From: Neoscytalidium dimidiatum
Lineage: Eukaryota; Ascomycota; Dothideomycetes; Botryosphaeriales; Botryosphaeriaceae
Reading direction: 5' to 3'
Assembly (NCBI GenBank): GCA_037367355.1
Contig: CM074704.1
Span: 2,170,001 to 2,234,000 of the forward strand
DNA: 64,000 bases
Each line of letters begins with the position of its first letter. The first letter of the stretch is position 1. Below are positions 36,094 to 45,983 of this stretch, in pieces. The notes beneath the pieces are model-generated. The model saw nothing but the letters and a program-made list of their open reading frames with translations. It was not told the origin of the DNA and did not search any database. The position numbers were made by a program, and so were the translations under genes.

Positions 36094-37070
36094 ATGTTCA
36101 GAACCGCTCTCAGGCAGTCCTCTCGCGCAGCTGGGCTGGTCGCTACTCGCGCCGCCTCGGTAAGTCAATTCCATCGGCCTCATCGTCGCCATCGTCCATC
36201 GTCGCCTGCAATTTCTGTCGTCGCTGCATCCGTCTGATCAGAGCGACTCTTCAACTGCCGCGATGCGAGTGCGGCGTTGCGATTCGCGTCGCAATGCTGT
36301 GAAAGCTGTCTGCACCAGCCGAGACCGAGACGCTGAGTTTTTCCTAGGCCCGTTCCGCGCCTGCCGTCTTCAACGCCGCCTCCAACCAACTCCGCAGCTA
36401 TGCCTCCGACACCAAGGCGGCCCCCACCGAGGTCTCTTCGATTCTTGAGCAGAGAATCCGCGGCGTCCAGAGCGATTCGGAGTTCTCTGAAACCGGACGC
36501 GTGCTGAGCGTGGGGTATGCGCTTCCCTGGACGATTCCATCGCATAAATGAGGCATTGGGCAACGGTTTATCTGACAATTGGCGTGCAGTGATGGTATTG
36601 CCCGTGTCCACGGCATGAGCAATGTTCAGGCCGAGGAGCTGGTCGAGTAAGTTCTCCGGAATCGGCGCTTCTCAGAATGCAAGATTGACATCCATCAAGG
36701 TTCGCCTCCGGCGTCAAGGGCATGTGCATGAACCTCGAGGCTGGCCAGGTCGGTGTCGTGCTCTTCGGTTCTGACCGTCTCGTCAAGGAGGGTGAGACCG
36801 TCAAGCGTACCGGCGAGATTGTGCGTATTTCGATATTCCGAAAATATACTTCGGATGGCTACTAATTGCTATTAGGTCGACGTTCCGGTCGGCGAGGCCC
36901 TTCTCGGCCGTGTCGTCGATGCCCTTGGTAACCCCATTGACGGCAAGGGTCCCATCAAGACCTCTGAGAAGCGCCGTGCTCAGCTCAAGGCCCCCGGTAT
37001 CCTGCCTCGTCGTTCCGTCAACCAGCCCGTCCAGACTGGTCTCAAGTCCGTCGACGCCATGGTGCCCATT

Positions 37071-37106
<36 letters not shown>

Positions 37107-38173
37107 CAGACCGGCAAGACTGCTGTCGCTCTCGACGCTATGCTCAACCAGAAGAGGTGGAACAACGCCAACGACGAGACCAAGAAGCTCTACTGTGTCT
37201 ACGTCGCCGTTGGCCAGAAGCGTTCTACCGTTGCTCAGCTCGTCAAGACCCTCGAGGAGAACGACGCCATGAAGTACTCCATCATCGTCGCTGCCACTGC
37301 CTCCGAGGCCGCTCCCCTGCAGTACATTGCCCCCTTCACTGGCTGCTCCATGGGTGAGTGGTTCCGTGACAACGGCAAGCACGCCGTCATCATCTACGAC
37401 GACCTTTCGAAGCAGGCCGTCGCCTACCGTCAGATGTCCCTGCTGCTCCGTCGTCCTCCGGGTCGTGAGGCCTACCCCGGCGAGTAAGTGCAAATAATCA
37501 ACGTCAATGTAGAAAGCCTTCTAACATATCCAGCGTCTTCTACCTCCACTCTCGTCTTCTCGAGCGTGCTGCCAAGATGAACGACAAGCACGGCGGTGGT
37601 TCCCTCACTGCCCTTCCCATCATTGAGACCCAGGGTGGTGATGTCTCCGCTTACATTCCCACCAACGTCATTTCCATTACCGATGGCCAGATCTTCTTGG
37701 AGTCCGAGCTCTTCTACAAGGGTGTCCGCCCCGCCATTAACGTCGGTCTTTCCGTCTCCCGTGTCGGTTCCGCCGCCCAGCTTAAGGCTATGAAGCAAGT
37801 CGCTGGTTCCCTGAAGCTCTTCTTGGCTCAGTACCGTGAGGTCGCTGCCTTCGCCCAGTTCGGTTCCGACCTGGATGCTGCTACCAAGCAGACCCTCAAC
37901 CGTGGTGAGCGTCTCACCGAGCTTCTCAAGCAGAAGCAGTACTCTCCCATGGCTGTCAACGAGATGGTTCCTCTCATCTTCGCTGGTGTCAACGGTTTCC
38001 TTGACAACGTTCCCGTCAACAAGATCCTCCAGTGGGAGTCCGACTTCCTTGCTCACCTGAAGAGCAACGAGTCCGAGCTCCTCGCCCAGATCGAGCGCGA
38101 GGGCGCTCTCAGCAAGGAGCTTGAGGCCAAGTTGAAGGACGTTGTCCAGTCGTTCACCAAGAGCTTCTTGTAA
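36094..38173 (+). CDS. atp1: Mitochondrial F1 ATP synthase subunit alpha
   Basis: Non-catalytic nucleotide-binding subunit of the F1 head of complex V in the mitochondrial matrix. Six exons: 36094-36159, 36348-36514, 36590-36646, 36700-36820, 36876-37483 and 37534-38173, giving 552 residues, the family length. The N-terminus is a basic presequence ([20 protein letters not shown]). The P-loop GDRQTGKT is at about 212-219, and the ATP synthase alpha/beta signature [14 protein letters not shown] lies in the last exon. All introns have GT donors and AG acceptors, and phases match. Codon use is strongly biased to C-ending and GGT/CGT codons, as in highly expressed genes. Confidence 0.98.
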
Positions 38174-39215
38174 GCTGGGGGAATTGAGGGAGTACGTTCT
38201 AATCTACCCCGTCGATTAGAGCGTCGCTGATGACGGTGACGTTTTTAGAGATGTATAATAGAGTATGCGTGACCAAAACGGCGATTTCAAATGGGAAACC
38301 TCTAGTGCATTCTCGAGACCACCTCATCGCTGCGCGACCTTTTTCCTTTGTCACCGCAGTTGATACACCGGCTCCTTGGTCTCGTGGCGGCGGGTTTGGG
38401 GGCCGCGATGGGGCCAATGTATTTAAGCGCAATTTCATTTTCTATTGTTCAAAGAAGCCTCCGTTTGCCCGGTGAAATTTCAACGCTTTGACTGCTTGCT
38501 GACGGTACTACGCAAGGGCCATGGAAACGCCAAACAGCCGCCGAGGCAAACTAGGGTGGCAGCGAGCATTTCCTAGTTGGGCGCTGTATAATCCACAGGT
38601 TTACGCGCCGGCCAGCTAGAAAAGAAAAACGATCATCCACCCTAAGCGAGTATTTCTAAATCAGTCGGTCCTTCGCAGAGCGCCTCGCGCGCTTAAATAT
38701 ACCACACCGCTCTCGCACACTACTTCTTCCCACCTCGATCCACTAGCAAGCGGGAAGCCAACTTTTTCCTTCCCACCAGTGCCCAATCGTCGAGGAAAAA
38801 AGGCCCGCGCCCCAATCAAAGCAAACTAGGCGAGAAGCCCAAAATACGCGTCGCCTTAAATTTGCCGGTGTCCGCCGATAAAGGCCCAAGGCTTAAGGCT
38901 CACGTGAACACGTCCGCTGCCGTGAGCGAACGCCTTGTTGAAGCGTTCACGCGGACTGGCGAAGGCGCGCTCTCACCTGCTGAGCAGCGAAAGAGGTCCG
39001 GTGAGGTTCACCGCGGCGGTGCGCATTCCCTCGTAGAAAGGTGACAGGCTTTCTTTCGATCGTGCGCCTTGACTCTCTTTCATTGTTTTCCTTTTTCTTA
39101 TTTTATTTCCCTTTTCGTTGACACAGGGAAACATCCTTTCGTTTGCACACTCGTCGTATCTTCTGCTTCGAAGGATTGCGCCGAAGCGGCGTCTCATTTC
39201 CCTTAGCTCTCTATA

Positions 39216-39246
<31 letters not shown>

Positions 39247-39365
39247 ACACACACACATACACATTCTATCTTCCTCGTCACCATCGCACTACTCTCTCCT
39301 CGCGCGGGGCGGCAGTAACCTCCTCCCTCACCTAAGCGTACCGACGAAAAGGGAACAACTACGCC
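38174..39365. other. Intergenic, ATP1 3' flank and promoter of next gene
   Basis: No supported gene. The right end holds a CT/CA microsatellite shortly before the next ATG. Short frames here lack family signals. Confidence 0.55.
39216..39260. repeat. (CT)n-(CA)n compound microsatellite
   Basis: About 25 bases of CT followed by a short CA tract, 106 bases upstream of the ATG at 39366; probably promoter or 5' UTR. Confidence 0.88.
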
Positions 39366-40475
39366 ATGGCTTTCCCTAGACTCCGCACCGCGGCCCACCG
39401 CCGCAGAAGAGCGGCATCAGAAGCCCAGCACCAACGGCCACGGACCGCGCCAGCGCTGCTGTCAAGACCACCGGCGCCGCTCGCAGCCCCGCCGTCTCCA
39501 CCACCACCTCCTCCTCCTCCGTGCGAATTGGACACCTCGACCCTGCACTCCTCCCTCGCGCCCAGCGCGCTCGAGCCGCGCCACTTCTCCTCGACGCTGC
39601 TGCCGCCCGCGACGTCCGACGGCGTCCGCGAGGAGGGCGGCGGCGGCGGCGGCAGCGGCACCGCTACTGCCGGCGACTTCGACCCCGACGCCACCGATGC
39701 CACTGCCGTGCGAACGCCTGGCGGCGGCGGCGAGAGCAGAGACGAGCTGATCCAGCACATGCGCGACCAGCTGCGCACGGCGAACTCGGTCATCCGGTTC
39801 CTGCACGAGCATGTGGACGGCATGCGCGAGGACCGGGATCGGTATCGCGAGAGGGTGGAGGAGCTGAAGAGCTTGGCGCGGTTGACGCTGGACATGCTGG
39901 AGGGCGCGCATCGGAGGGGGTGGGAGGTCGGGCGGGAGGTGAGGGCTGTGAGGGAGAGGGCGGTGGTGGTGGAGGTTGTGGAGGGGGAGGGGGAAAGGGA
40001 GGACGAGGGCCAGCCGAGGGCGAGGAGGAGGGATTCGTTGATGAGGAGGATTGGGTTGGGGAGGAGGGCGGAGGGGAGGGAGAAGGAGCGGGAGAGGGGG
40101 GAAAGGAAGGCGAAGCATGATTCTGGGAGGGGCGGTGATGATCGTGGAGCTCAGGGCTTTGGGGGTGAGTCTTCGACGATGCCGACTGTTGGTCCAGCGG
40201 ACGGTGGCCCCAGTGGTGGCGGAGCTGGCAGCAGCAGTGGGAATGCTCGCCGCAAGCGGGGCCATATCAAGAGTCACTCTGAGAGCCTCACACGTCTGCG
40301 TGAGGACGGCGTTCTGGCTATTCCGGCGGTCGAACTGGAGAAGCTCGTGCAGGTGATGGACCGCAATGTCAACATGCTGAGGGAGGATATAAAGAAGCTA
40401 GTGGATGAGGTCAACACGCACAAACACAATCCGGTGTACACCAACCTGACGGATGTACCCCCTCGTTTCGGATGA
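39366..40475 (+). CDS. Hypothetical low-complexity / coiled-coil protein
   Basis: A single-exon frame of 369 residues from the ATG in GCCATGG context. The N-terminal third is Pro/Ala/Gly-rich with proline and glycine runs. A likely coiled coil follows (about 125-180, with ELIQHMRDQLRTANSVIRFL and YRERVEELKSLARLTLDMLE). The middle is charged and Arg/Glu/Gly-rich. The C-terminal 90 residues look conserved: HIKSHSESLTRLREDGVLAI, then VELEKLVQVMDRNVNMLRED and a short helix-rich end. I recognise no family. The orderly C-terminal region and the coiled coil support a real gene; the Gly-rich middle may reflect only GC bias. Confidence 0.62.
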   Translation: MAFPRLRTAAHRRRRAASEAQHQRPRTAPALLSRPPAPLAAPPSPPPPPPPPCELDTSTLHSSLAPSALEPRHFSSTLLPPATSDGVREEGGGGGGSGTATAGDFDPDATDATAVRTPGGGGESRDELIQHMRDQLRTANSVIRFLHEHVDGMREDRDRYRERVEELKSLARLTLDMLEGAHRRGWEVGREVRAVRERAVVVEVVEGEGEREDEGQPRARRRDSLMRRIGLGRRAEGREKERERGERKAKHDSGRGGDDRGAQGFGGESSTMPTVGPADGGPSGGGAGSSSGNARRKRGHIKSHSESLTRLREDGVLAIPAVELEKLVQVMDRNVNMLREDIKKLVDEVNTHKHNPVYTNLTDVPPRFG

Positions 40476-41137
40476 TGAGAAGACGATATCGACAACGGCC
40501 TTGATGGAGTAGGCTGGCAGCTGACTCGTCGACAAATTTCTTTGCATGGCGGATCGGAGTTCTGGGGATCAAAAAAATAATAACATTCTGTACATGAAGG
40601 ATTTTCACTAGCATCATGGCATCAGCGAAGGTGTTTACAGATCGGGATGCATTATTTCTTTGCTGGCTGATTTGCGGGCACACAAAAAATGGGAACAAGG
40701 CATTTCGATATAGAGTACATGGGAGTACAAGAACTAGGAACTTGTAGATCAAAGGACGAATAAGCATGTCAAATACACGAGTGATAAGCACGGGATTCAT
40801 CCTGCATTCTAGTCAATTGGCCCTGCCTTCTTTCCACTAGCGGGTGGTAGGCGTGGAGCGGAGGGGCTCACTACGCCCCGCCTACGTCATAGCCATACGG
40901 ATTCCAATCCAAACTGCATCATCGCACCCTGCACTTCACTACCTAGACAAAACCAACTCTTCCTTAAGGCAGTCCTCTTACGACCCATACTCAATTCACA
41001 AGCTCTTCATCCTCGAAATAAAGACGTCGCACTTCTCAGTTGACCACGCAATACCAATCATACCTCACCAACACCTTCCCATCACGAAACAAATCCCAAC
41101 CGCCCGAGAACGACCTTCCCCCCAAAACACAAAAACA
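40476..41137. promoter_or_regulatory. Intergenic and promoter of the next gene
   Basis: The last 250 bases before 41138 are A/C-rich and low in G, like a fungal leader, and end AAAACAATGG. No gene seen. Confidence 0.45.
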
Positions 41138-41786
41138 ATGGCCGACTCCCTCAACCCCACGGGCCCCTCCCAACCCACGGCCAACCAAGCCTACACGACC
41201 GCCGGCAACCCCGTGACGCAGAACCCGGCCGAGCGCGCCAGCGCGGCCTCGACCGCGCGCGCGAACCAGCACTCGCCGGCGGTGGACCAGCGCATCCCGT
41301 CGGAGCAGGCGGCCAGCATCGACGAGGCGACCCCGTCGGCGCTGGGGCGCGGCGTCCGCGCGCCGGGCGCCGCCGGCGAGGAGGCCAAGGGGCTGGGGAC
41401 CGAGGACGTGGGCAGGCAGCGCGAGCTGGACGCGGAGCAGATGGCGGCGCCGGGCGAGGGGAGGGTGCGGGACGCGGTGGCGGGCGGGCAGGGCAAGACG
41501 GGCGCGGGCGTGGGCGAGGAGAAGGGGCTGGAGAGTGATTTGGATAGGTGAGTTTCGTTGCGCGCTTGGTCGTGTATTTCACGTCCCTTCTCTTGCGGAT
41601 TTTGGAGCACGGCTAATAAGCCCGCTTTTCACTCGGTGTTACAGGAAAAAGGCAGAGCAGGCTCCGCTAAGGGAGGCGGTCAAGGAGCAGAGGCAACACG
41701 ATGTCGATGTTGGCGGCGTGCTGGGGCAGAGGGGCGGTCCTGCGAACCCGGTCGACAAGGGCAACTACCCAAACAGTGGAGTTTAA
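41138..41786 (+). CDS. Hydrophilic, disordered protein of unknown function
   Basis: Exons 41138-41547 and 41645-41786 give 183 residues; the intron is phase 2 with donor GTGAGT and acceptor ACAG. The protein has no hydrophobic segment. It is rich in Ala, Gly, Gln and Glu, with low-complexity stretches, resembling small stress-associated fungal proteins in composition. The part encoded by exon 2 is the most ordered: KKAEQAPLREAVKEQRQ, DVDVGGVLGQRGGPANPVDK, ending NYPNSGV. The clean splice that joins this C-terminus in frame is the main evidence for a gene. No function can be assigned. Confidence 0.72.
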
Positions 41787-42406
41787 GGGATTGTGATGGG
41801 ACAATGACCGACTGAAAACTGGGAGAGGGGGTTTTGATGGGGAAAGCGGACCACATCACAGTATGCTTGAGCAGCAAGGGAAAACGAGCATGTTGCATCT
41901 GACCGCGGTAATACTATTTCCCCCCTTACTATTAGGATTTTGCTTTCCTACAGCCTCATTATCGATCCTCCTGTGGATCGTGAACCCGGGTATCGTTTTG
42001 ATGGTGTAGTCTTTGAACTTGGTGCATCATTTCCCGCACAGACAACCCTATTCCGTCGCCATGACTGAGGTCCGCTTTTCCAGTCTTCTCCCTTCTTTTG
42101 TATCGGTGCTTCCGTATCTTATTCATTCTTGACACCCCTTCCTAAAGTTCCCATGGCAGAAGGCATGCCTTAAATCTGTGTCATACCGTGTCGTCGGTAG
42201 TATCCAGATCATCATTCCCGGCGTTCAATTGCTTCCGTGAGGCAGTAATCAGTGACTACCATCGGAACATCCCATCTCCACGGAGGGTTTTATTTTGTTG
42301 CAGCATGACAGGCTTTTGGAAACCGCTATGCTTTCAACCCTTCCCAAAGAAACTCCATCGCTATGCATCAATCATGTTTATGAAAGAAAGCTGCTCGTAG
42401 AGGAAT
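41787..42406. other. Intergenic, tail-to-tail
   Basis: Between the 3' ends of the disordered-protein gene and the TAF3-like gene. T/C-rich, no gene seen. Confidence 0.6.
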
Positions 42407-43255
42407 TCAGCTTTCCACATCCATCTGGTCGACATCTTCTTCCTTTTCCGCTGGCGGCGAACGTGGTGCAGCGCCGTTTCCGTTGCTCGTGGCTTTCTCG
42501 CTCTCCACTTTGGCCATTAAAGCGGCCCTCTCTTGCGTCTGCTTTATCCAGTCGTTGATGGACTCCGGTGGTCCGCCTTCGATCCGTATTGACCTGTCAT
42601 CTGCGGGAATGCCCAGGACGGTGCCTTGGTATCGCGACTCTTCCCCAGTTTTGCTGTGTTTCTTCTTGAGTGCTAATTGGAGCTGTGGTTAGTCAAGTGG
42701 GTATTTTTTTTTTTTTTTTGGAATGATTACTCGGCAGAGAAACTTACCAGTCAGGTAGTCCTCCTTCACGGCGTTCGCGTCGGCGGCAGCATCGAGGCCC
42801 TTGCCACCAGATGCGGGATCGCGCTCCAGCCCGGCGATACGCATGATCTCCTTGTTGGCAGGCCCGGTGATCCAGTCGATGAACTCCCGCACGTCGGCCG
42901 TATCTTCGAGATCGCGGCGGCGCTGTTCCTTCTGGCGCATGCCGTTGCGCTCGGGGAACTCTTCCAGCGGTTTGCGCAGGACCTCCTTCCACGCCTCCTC
43001 TGCGCCGGTCATGGATGGTACGAGTAGGCCGGCGTCGGTCATGGCCATGCGTACGTCGGTGATGGTCGGGGCGGCGTCGTTGTGGTTGGACCAGGCGTGG
43101 TACGAGGTGCGCTGGGCCAGCAGTAGCATATAGCGCGCGGCTATATCGGAAACGGCATCGACGACGGAGGGGCGTGCGCTGTGGTAGCCGGCGGCACGCA
43201 GGATGTGTAGGATGGCCGGGCGGAGGAGGGCGGCGTGAAGCTCTTGGGCGGACAT
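42407..43255 (-). CDS. taf3: TFIID subunit 3-like protein, histone fold (Bromo_TP)
   Basis: Probable component of TFIID that pairs through a histone fold. Exons 43255-42748 and 42672-42407 give 257 residues. The N-terminal region (about 4-80), with ALLRPAILHILRAAGYHSA and VDAVSDIAARYMLLLAQRT, is the bromodomain-associated histone-fold type found in TAF3, TAF8 and SPT7. The short length and the motif FPERN...REFIDWITGP downstream favour TAF3 as known in fungi, which lack the PHD finger of animals. The C-terminal exon holds YQGTVLGIP, a second helix (ESINDWIKQTQERAALMAKV) and an acidic end. It is divergently transcribed from the TAF7 gene. TAF8 is the main alternative; the histone-fold class is secure. 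Confidence 0.85.
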
Positions 43256-43581
43256 TTTAGGCGCGTCAAGGTGGAGGAGAAGAGGGCTGAGCGATCATTG
43301 AGCAGACATGCTGCGGCGGCGACTGCAGTCTGAAGGTCGTGGCACGTCAAGCTGCACGGTGGAGAGAGGCAGAGGTGTGTTAGGTGCGATGTACACTGGT
43401 CGTGTGGTGGAAAGCTTGCAGCTCCAATAGTCCCAGACGATGCTCGCCGCCTTGGCGCGCCTCTCCGGGCACGTCACTTCGCGTCCTCACTTTCAGTGCC
43501 CGCGATTCTCATTCCACCACCGCGCGCCTGCCTTTCGCGGTGCCTGTCTCTACACCTGTTGCCGAACCACCGTCGCCCACC
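43256..43581. promoter_or_regulatory. Shared bidirectional promoter of TAF3-like and TAF7 genes
   Basis: Only 326 bases separate the two ATGs. A CCAAT box lies at 43424-43428, closer to TAF7. There is no room for separate full promoters, so co-regulation is likely but not shown. Confidence 0.6.
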
Positions 43582-45285
43582 ATGTCGTCCAATAATCCGC
43601 CCAACAATCCGTCCAAGCCGCCCGTTATGAAGCTCAAATTCGGCGCTCCCAAGCCGCCTGAAGCTTCCGCCTCATCGCCTGCCACACCCGGTGGCAGTGG
43701 CCTCAAGCTCAGCTTCAAGCCCAAGTCCGCCGCGAACACGCCTGTCACAGAGACCGCGCCTCCGCTCCCCCCTCCCGCACAACCTACCTCGCCGGAAACG
43801 CAGAAGAAGCGCAAATACACGAAGAAGGACAAGGGCGCCGCTGGTGCTGGGCCCGCCGCACCCAAGCAATCGAAGAAGCGCCAGCGCGAAGATGATGGTG
43901 GCGCTGCGACCTCGTCGGCAAAAAAGTCCAAACCTACGCTCTCCCTGAAGACGAACCAGCCCGCCCCGCCGCCGGGCCCTCAACGAACGCACTCCATCTC
44001 CCTCAAGCTCAAGCAGACGCCGAAGACCCCGACCGTCCAACGCATCAAGGTGAAGCATGTGGGTCAGCCGCCGGAGCGACAGTACGGCGTTGGATACGAC
44101 AGCGAAGCCGACGACGCCGAGCCCGATCCTGTCATCGAGTCGCACTTCATCATGCGCATGAGCGTCGGAGGGCCCGACTGCGAATACCTGCAGAAAGCGA
44201 TCGCGGAGAAGAGGATAGGAGTGCCATTGAAGGAGGGCGGCGCGGACATACGCTTCCGCTTCTTCGACAAGGAGGCGCGGCGGTCCTGCGTAACGATCCA
44301 AGGGCACCACTACGCGGCCAGCATGGTCGACCTGCCGTGCATCATCGAGGGCATGAAGAGCTGGGAGAAGAAGAGCGGCTGGTACAAGACGGCGGACATC
44401 TGCCAGATGCTGCTGGTACACACGCGCGTCGACAGCGAGGAGAAGGCCAAGGACGTGCCGCCGCCGCGCGAGATAGACACCAAGACGTGGCAGTACCCCC
44501 ACGGCCTGACGCCCCCGATGCACTACGTGCGCAAGCGCCGCTTCCGCAAGCGCATCAGCACGCGCACGATCGAGGCCGTCGAGGAGGAGGTCGAGCGCCT
44601 GCTCGCCCTGGACGACAAGGCCGTGGACGGCGGCGGGTCCTGCACGTACGAGCTGATCGACCCCAACCGGCCCGACCGCGAGGAGGCCAGCTCGCAGGTC
44701 GGCGACGAGGACGCGATGGGCGAGCTGGTGGACGCGGAGGGGTACATCGAGGCGGATGCCGAGGGCGAGGTCGACGTCGAGGAGATGGAGCGCCTGCTCG
44801 AGATGCACTCGGACGACAACCAGGACCAGCCCATCACCAGCATCGAGGCCCCCACCCCGGGCACCGCGCACCTCGACCCCGCCCAGGCCGTCGCCCAGCA
44901 CGCCCTCACCGCCGCCGGCGCGGGCGGCGAATCCGGCATCCCCTCCAGCGCTATCGTCGGCACGCCCGTCGCCGAGACTCCTGTTGCAGAGACCCCCGGC
45001 GCTTCTGCATCCGCGGAGCCGGAGACCGAGCAGGATGAGGAGGACGACGACGATGACGAGGACGACGAGGACGACATCGATGAAGCGGCGGCTGCGGCGC
45101 AGGAGATGAAGGCGCAACTCAGGGAGGAGGTGGCGGATCTGCAGCGGGAGGTCGAGAACGCGAGACAGCAGATGGAGCGCCAGAACAACCCGTTGCTGAA
45201 GCAGAGATTGGCGGCGAAGTTTAAGAGCTTGCAGAGCGATCTAGAACTCAAGAAGGCAAGCTTGGGGGATGATGACGATGAGTGA
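43582..45285 (+). CDS. taf7: TFIID subunit 7 (TAF7, TAFII55 family)
   Basis: Subunit of the general transcription factor TFIID. A single exon encodes 567 residues from the ATG in ACCATGTCG context. The N-terminal 180 residues are Pro/Lys-rich and disordered. The TAFII55 domain follows (about 184-335): ESHFIMRMSV, DIRFRFFDKEARRSCVTIQG, YAASMVDLPCIIEGMKSW and the segment around KTADICQMLLV, then GLTPPMHYVRKRRFRKRIS. The C-terminal part is acidic (a run of Asp/Glu near 490-510) and ends in a coiled coil (EMKAQLREEVADLQREVENA) typical of fungal TAF7. The GC-rich DNA also leaves a 481-codon open frame on the opposite strand, which is an artefact. Confidence 0.96.
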   Translation: MSSNNPPNNPSKPPVMKLKFGAPKPPEASASSPATPGGSGLKLSFKPKSAANTPVTETAPPLPPPAQPTSPETQKKRKYTKKDKGAAGAGPAAPKQSKKRQREDDGGAATSSAKKSKPTLSLKTNQPAPPPGPQRTHSISLKLKQTPKTPTVQRIKVKHVGQPPERQYGVGYDSEADDAEPDPVIESHFIMRMSVGGPDCEYLQKAIAEKRIGVPLKEGGADIRFRFFDKEARRSCVTIQGHHYAASMVDLPCIIEGMKSWEKKSGWYKTADICQMLLVHTRVDSEEKAKDVPPPREIDTKTWQYPHGLTPPMHYVRKRRFRKRISTRTIEAVEEEVERLLALDDKAVDGGGSCTYELIDPNRPDREEASSQVGDEDAMGELVDAEGYIEADAEGEVDVEEMERLLEMHSDDNQDQPITSIEAPTPGTAHLDPAQAVAQHALTAAGAGGESGIPSSAIVGTPVAETPVAETPGASASAEPETEQDEEDDDDDEDDEDDIDEAAAAAQEMKAQLREEVADLQREVENARQQMERQNNPLLKQRLAAKFKSLQSDLELKKASLGDDDDE

Positions 45286-45983
45286 GTGAGAGGGAATTTC
45301 GCTGTAGGGGTAGTGGTGGTCCTTACAGAAAAGCGGCACAGTAAAGGGAGAGTGAGAGAAGAGAGCTCCTATGCTCTCTTATGTTGGGTGGGGGATCGAT
45401 ACCTCTTGCATGGCGTGGAACGACAGGGTATGGCACGGCATGGCATGGCATGGCACAGGCGCACGAGGAATAGCTCAAGCATATTTTTTTTCTTTCCATT
45501 ACTTGAGATAAGTACAGGCTATGGTCGCACTAACAGAGTGTTAACATTTTGCCCGCAGTAACAAAATTCGATTGGAATCTCCAGTAAAGTAAAACGTGCC
45601 CATTGGTAGCTTATGTCATACGATGGACATCCAGAGATCAGGAGTGTTTTTCATATGGACTCAAATGTATGTCTGCGTGATTGTTCGGAGTCTTGGCTGC
45701 ATGATAAAATAATCAGTATTCTACGATAAAGCTGTTATTACTTCTCAAGAGACTCCCTAGCCTTCCTGTTTGTTCCCTATTCTTTTGTCAAGCGGGTTTC
45801 ACTCTAGCGTCTTACATGTTCGAGCAAGCTTGATTCAGTAACCAGAGTCAGTGATGTCTTCATCTACACCACTTATCGTTACATCCGAAAGTGATAGCTA
45901 CTCCAGTACATATTTCACCCTCTTAGTTGTGTTACCTAAAAAGACCTACCCCTTCCCTTTCTATCAAACGATAACCAGCCTAT
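45286..45983. other. Intergenic, tail-to-tail
   Basis: Between TAF7 and the sugar transporter 3' ends. Contains a short GGCAT tandem repeat and then AT-rich DNA. No gene seen. Confidence 0.6.
45427..45456. repeat. (GGCAT)n short tandem repeat
   Basis: About five units of GGCAT with slight variation, in the TAF7 3' flank. Confidence 0.8.

Noticed and set aside
39462..40277. 271-codon minus-strand frame
   Set aside because: Antisense of the 39366 gene; His/Pro/Arg repeats from GC bias, no ordered region.
43672..45117. 481-codon open frame on the minus strand
   Set aside because: Exactly antisense to TAF7; open only because GC-rich codons avoid stops on the opposite strand. Low-complexity product.
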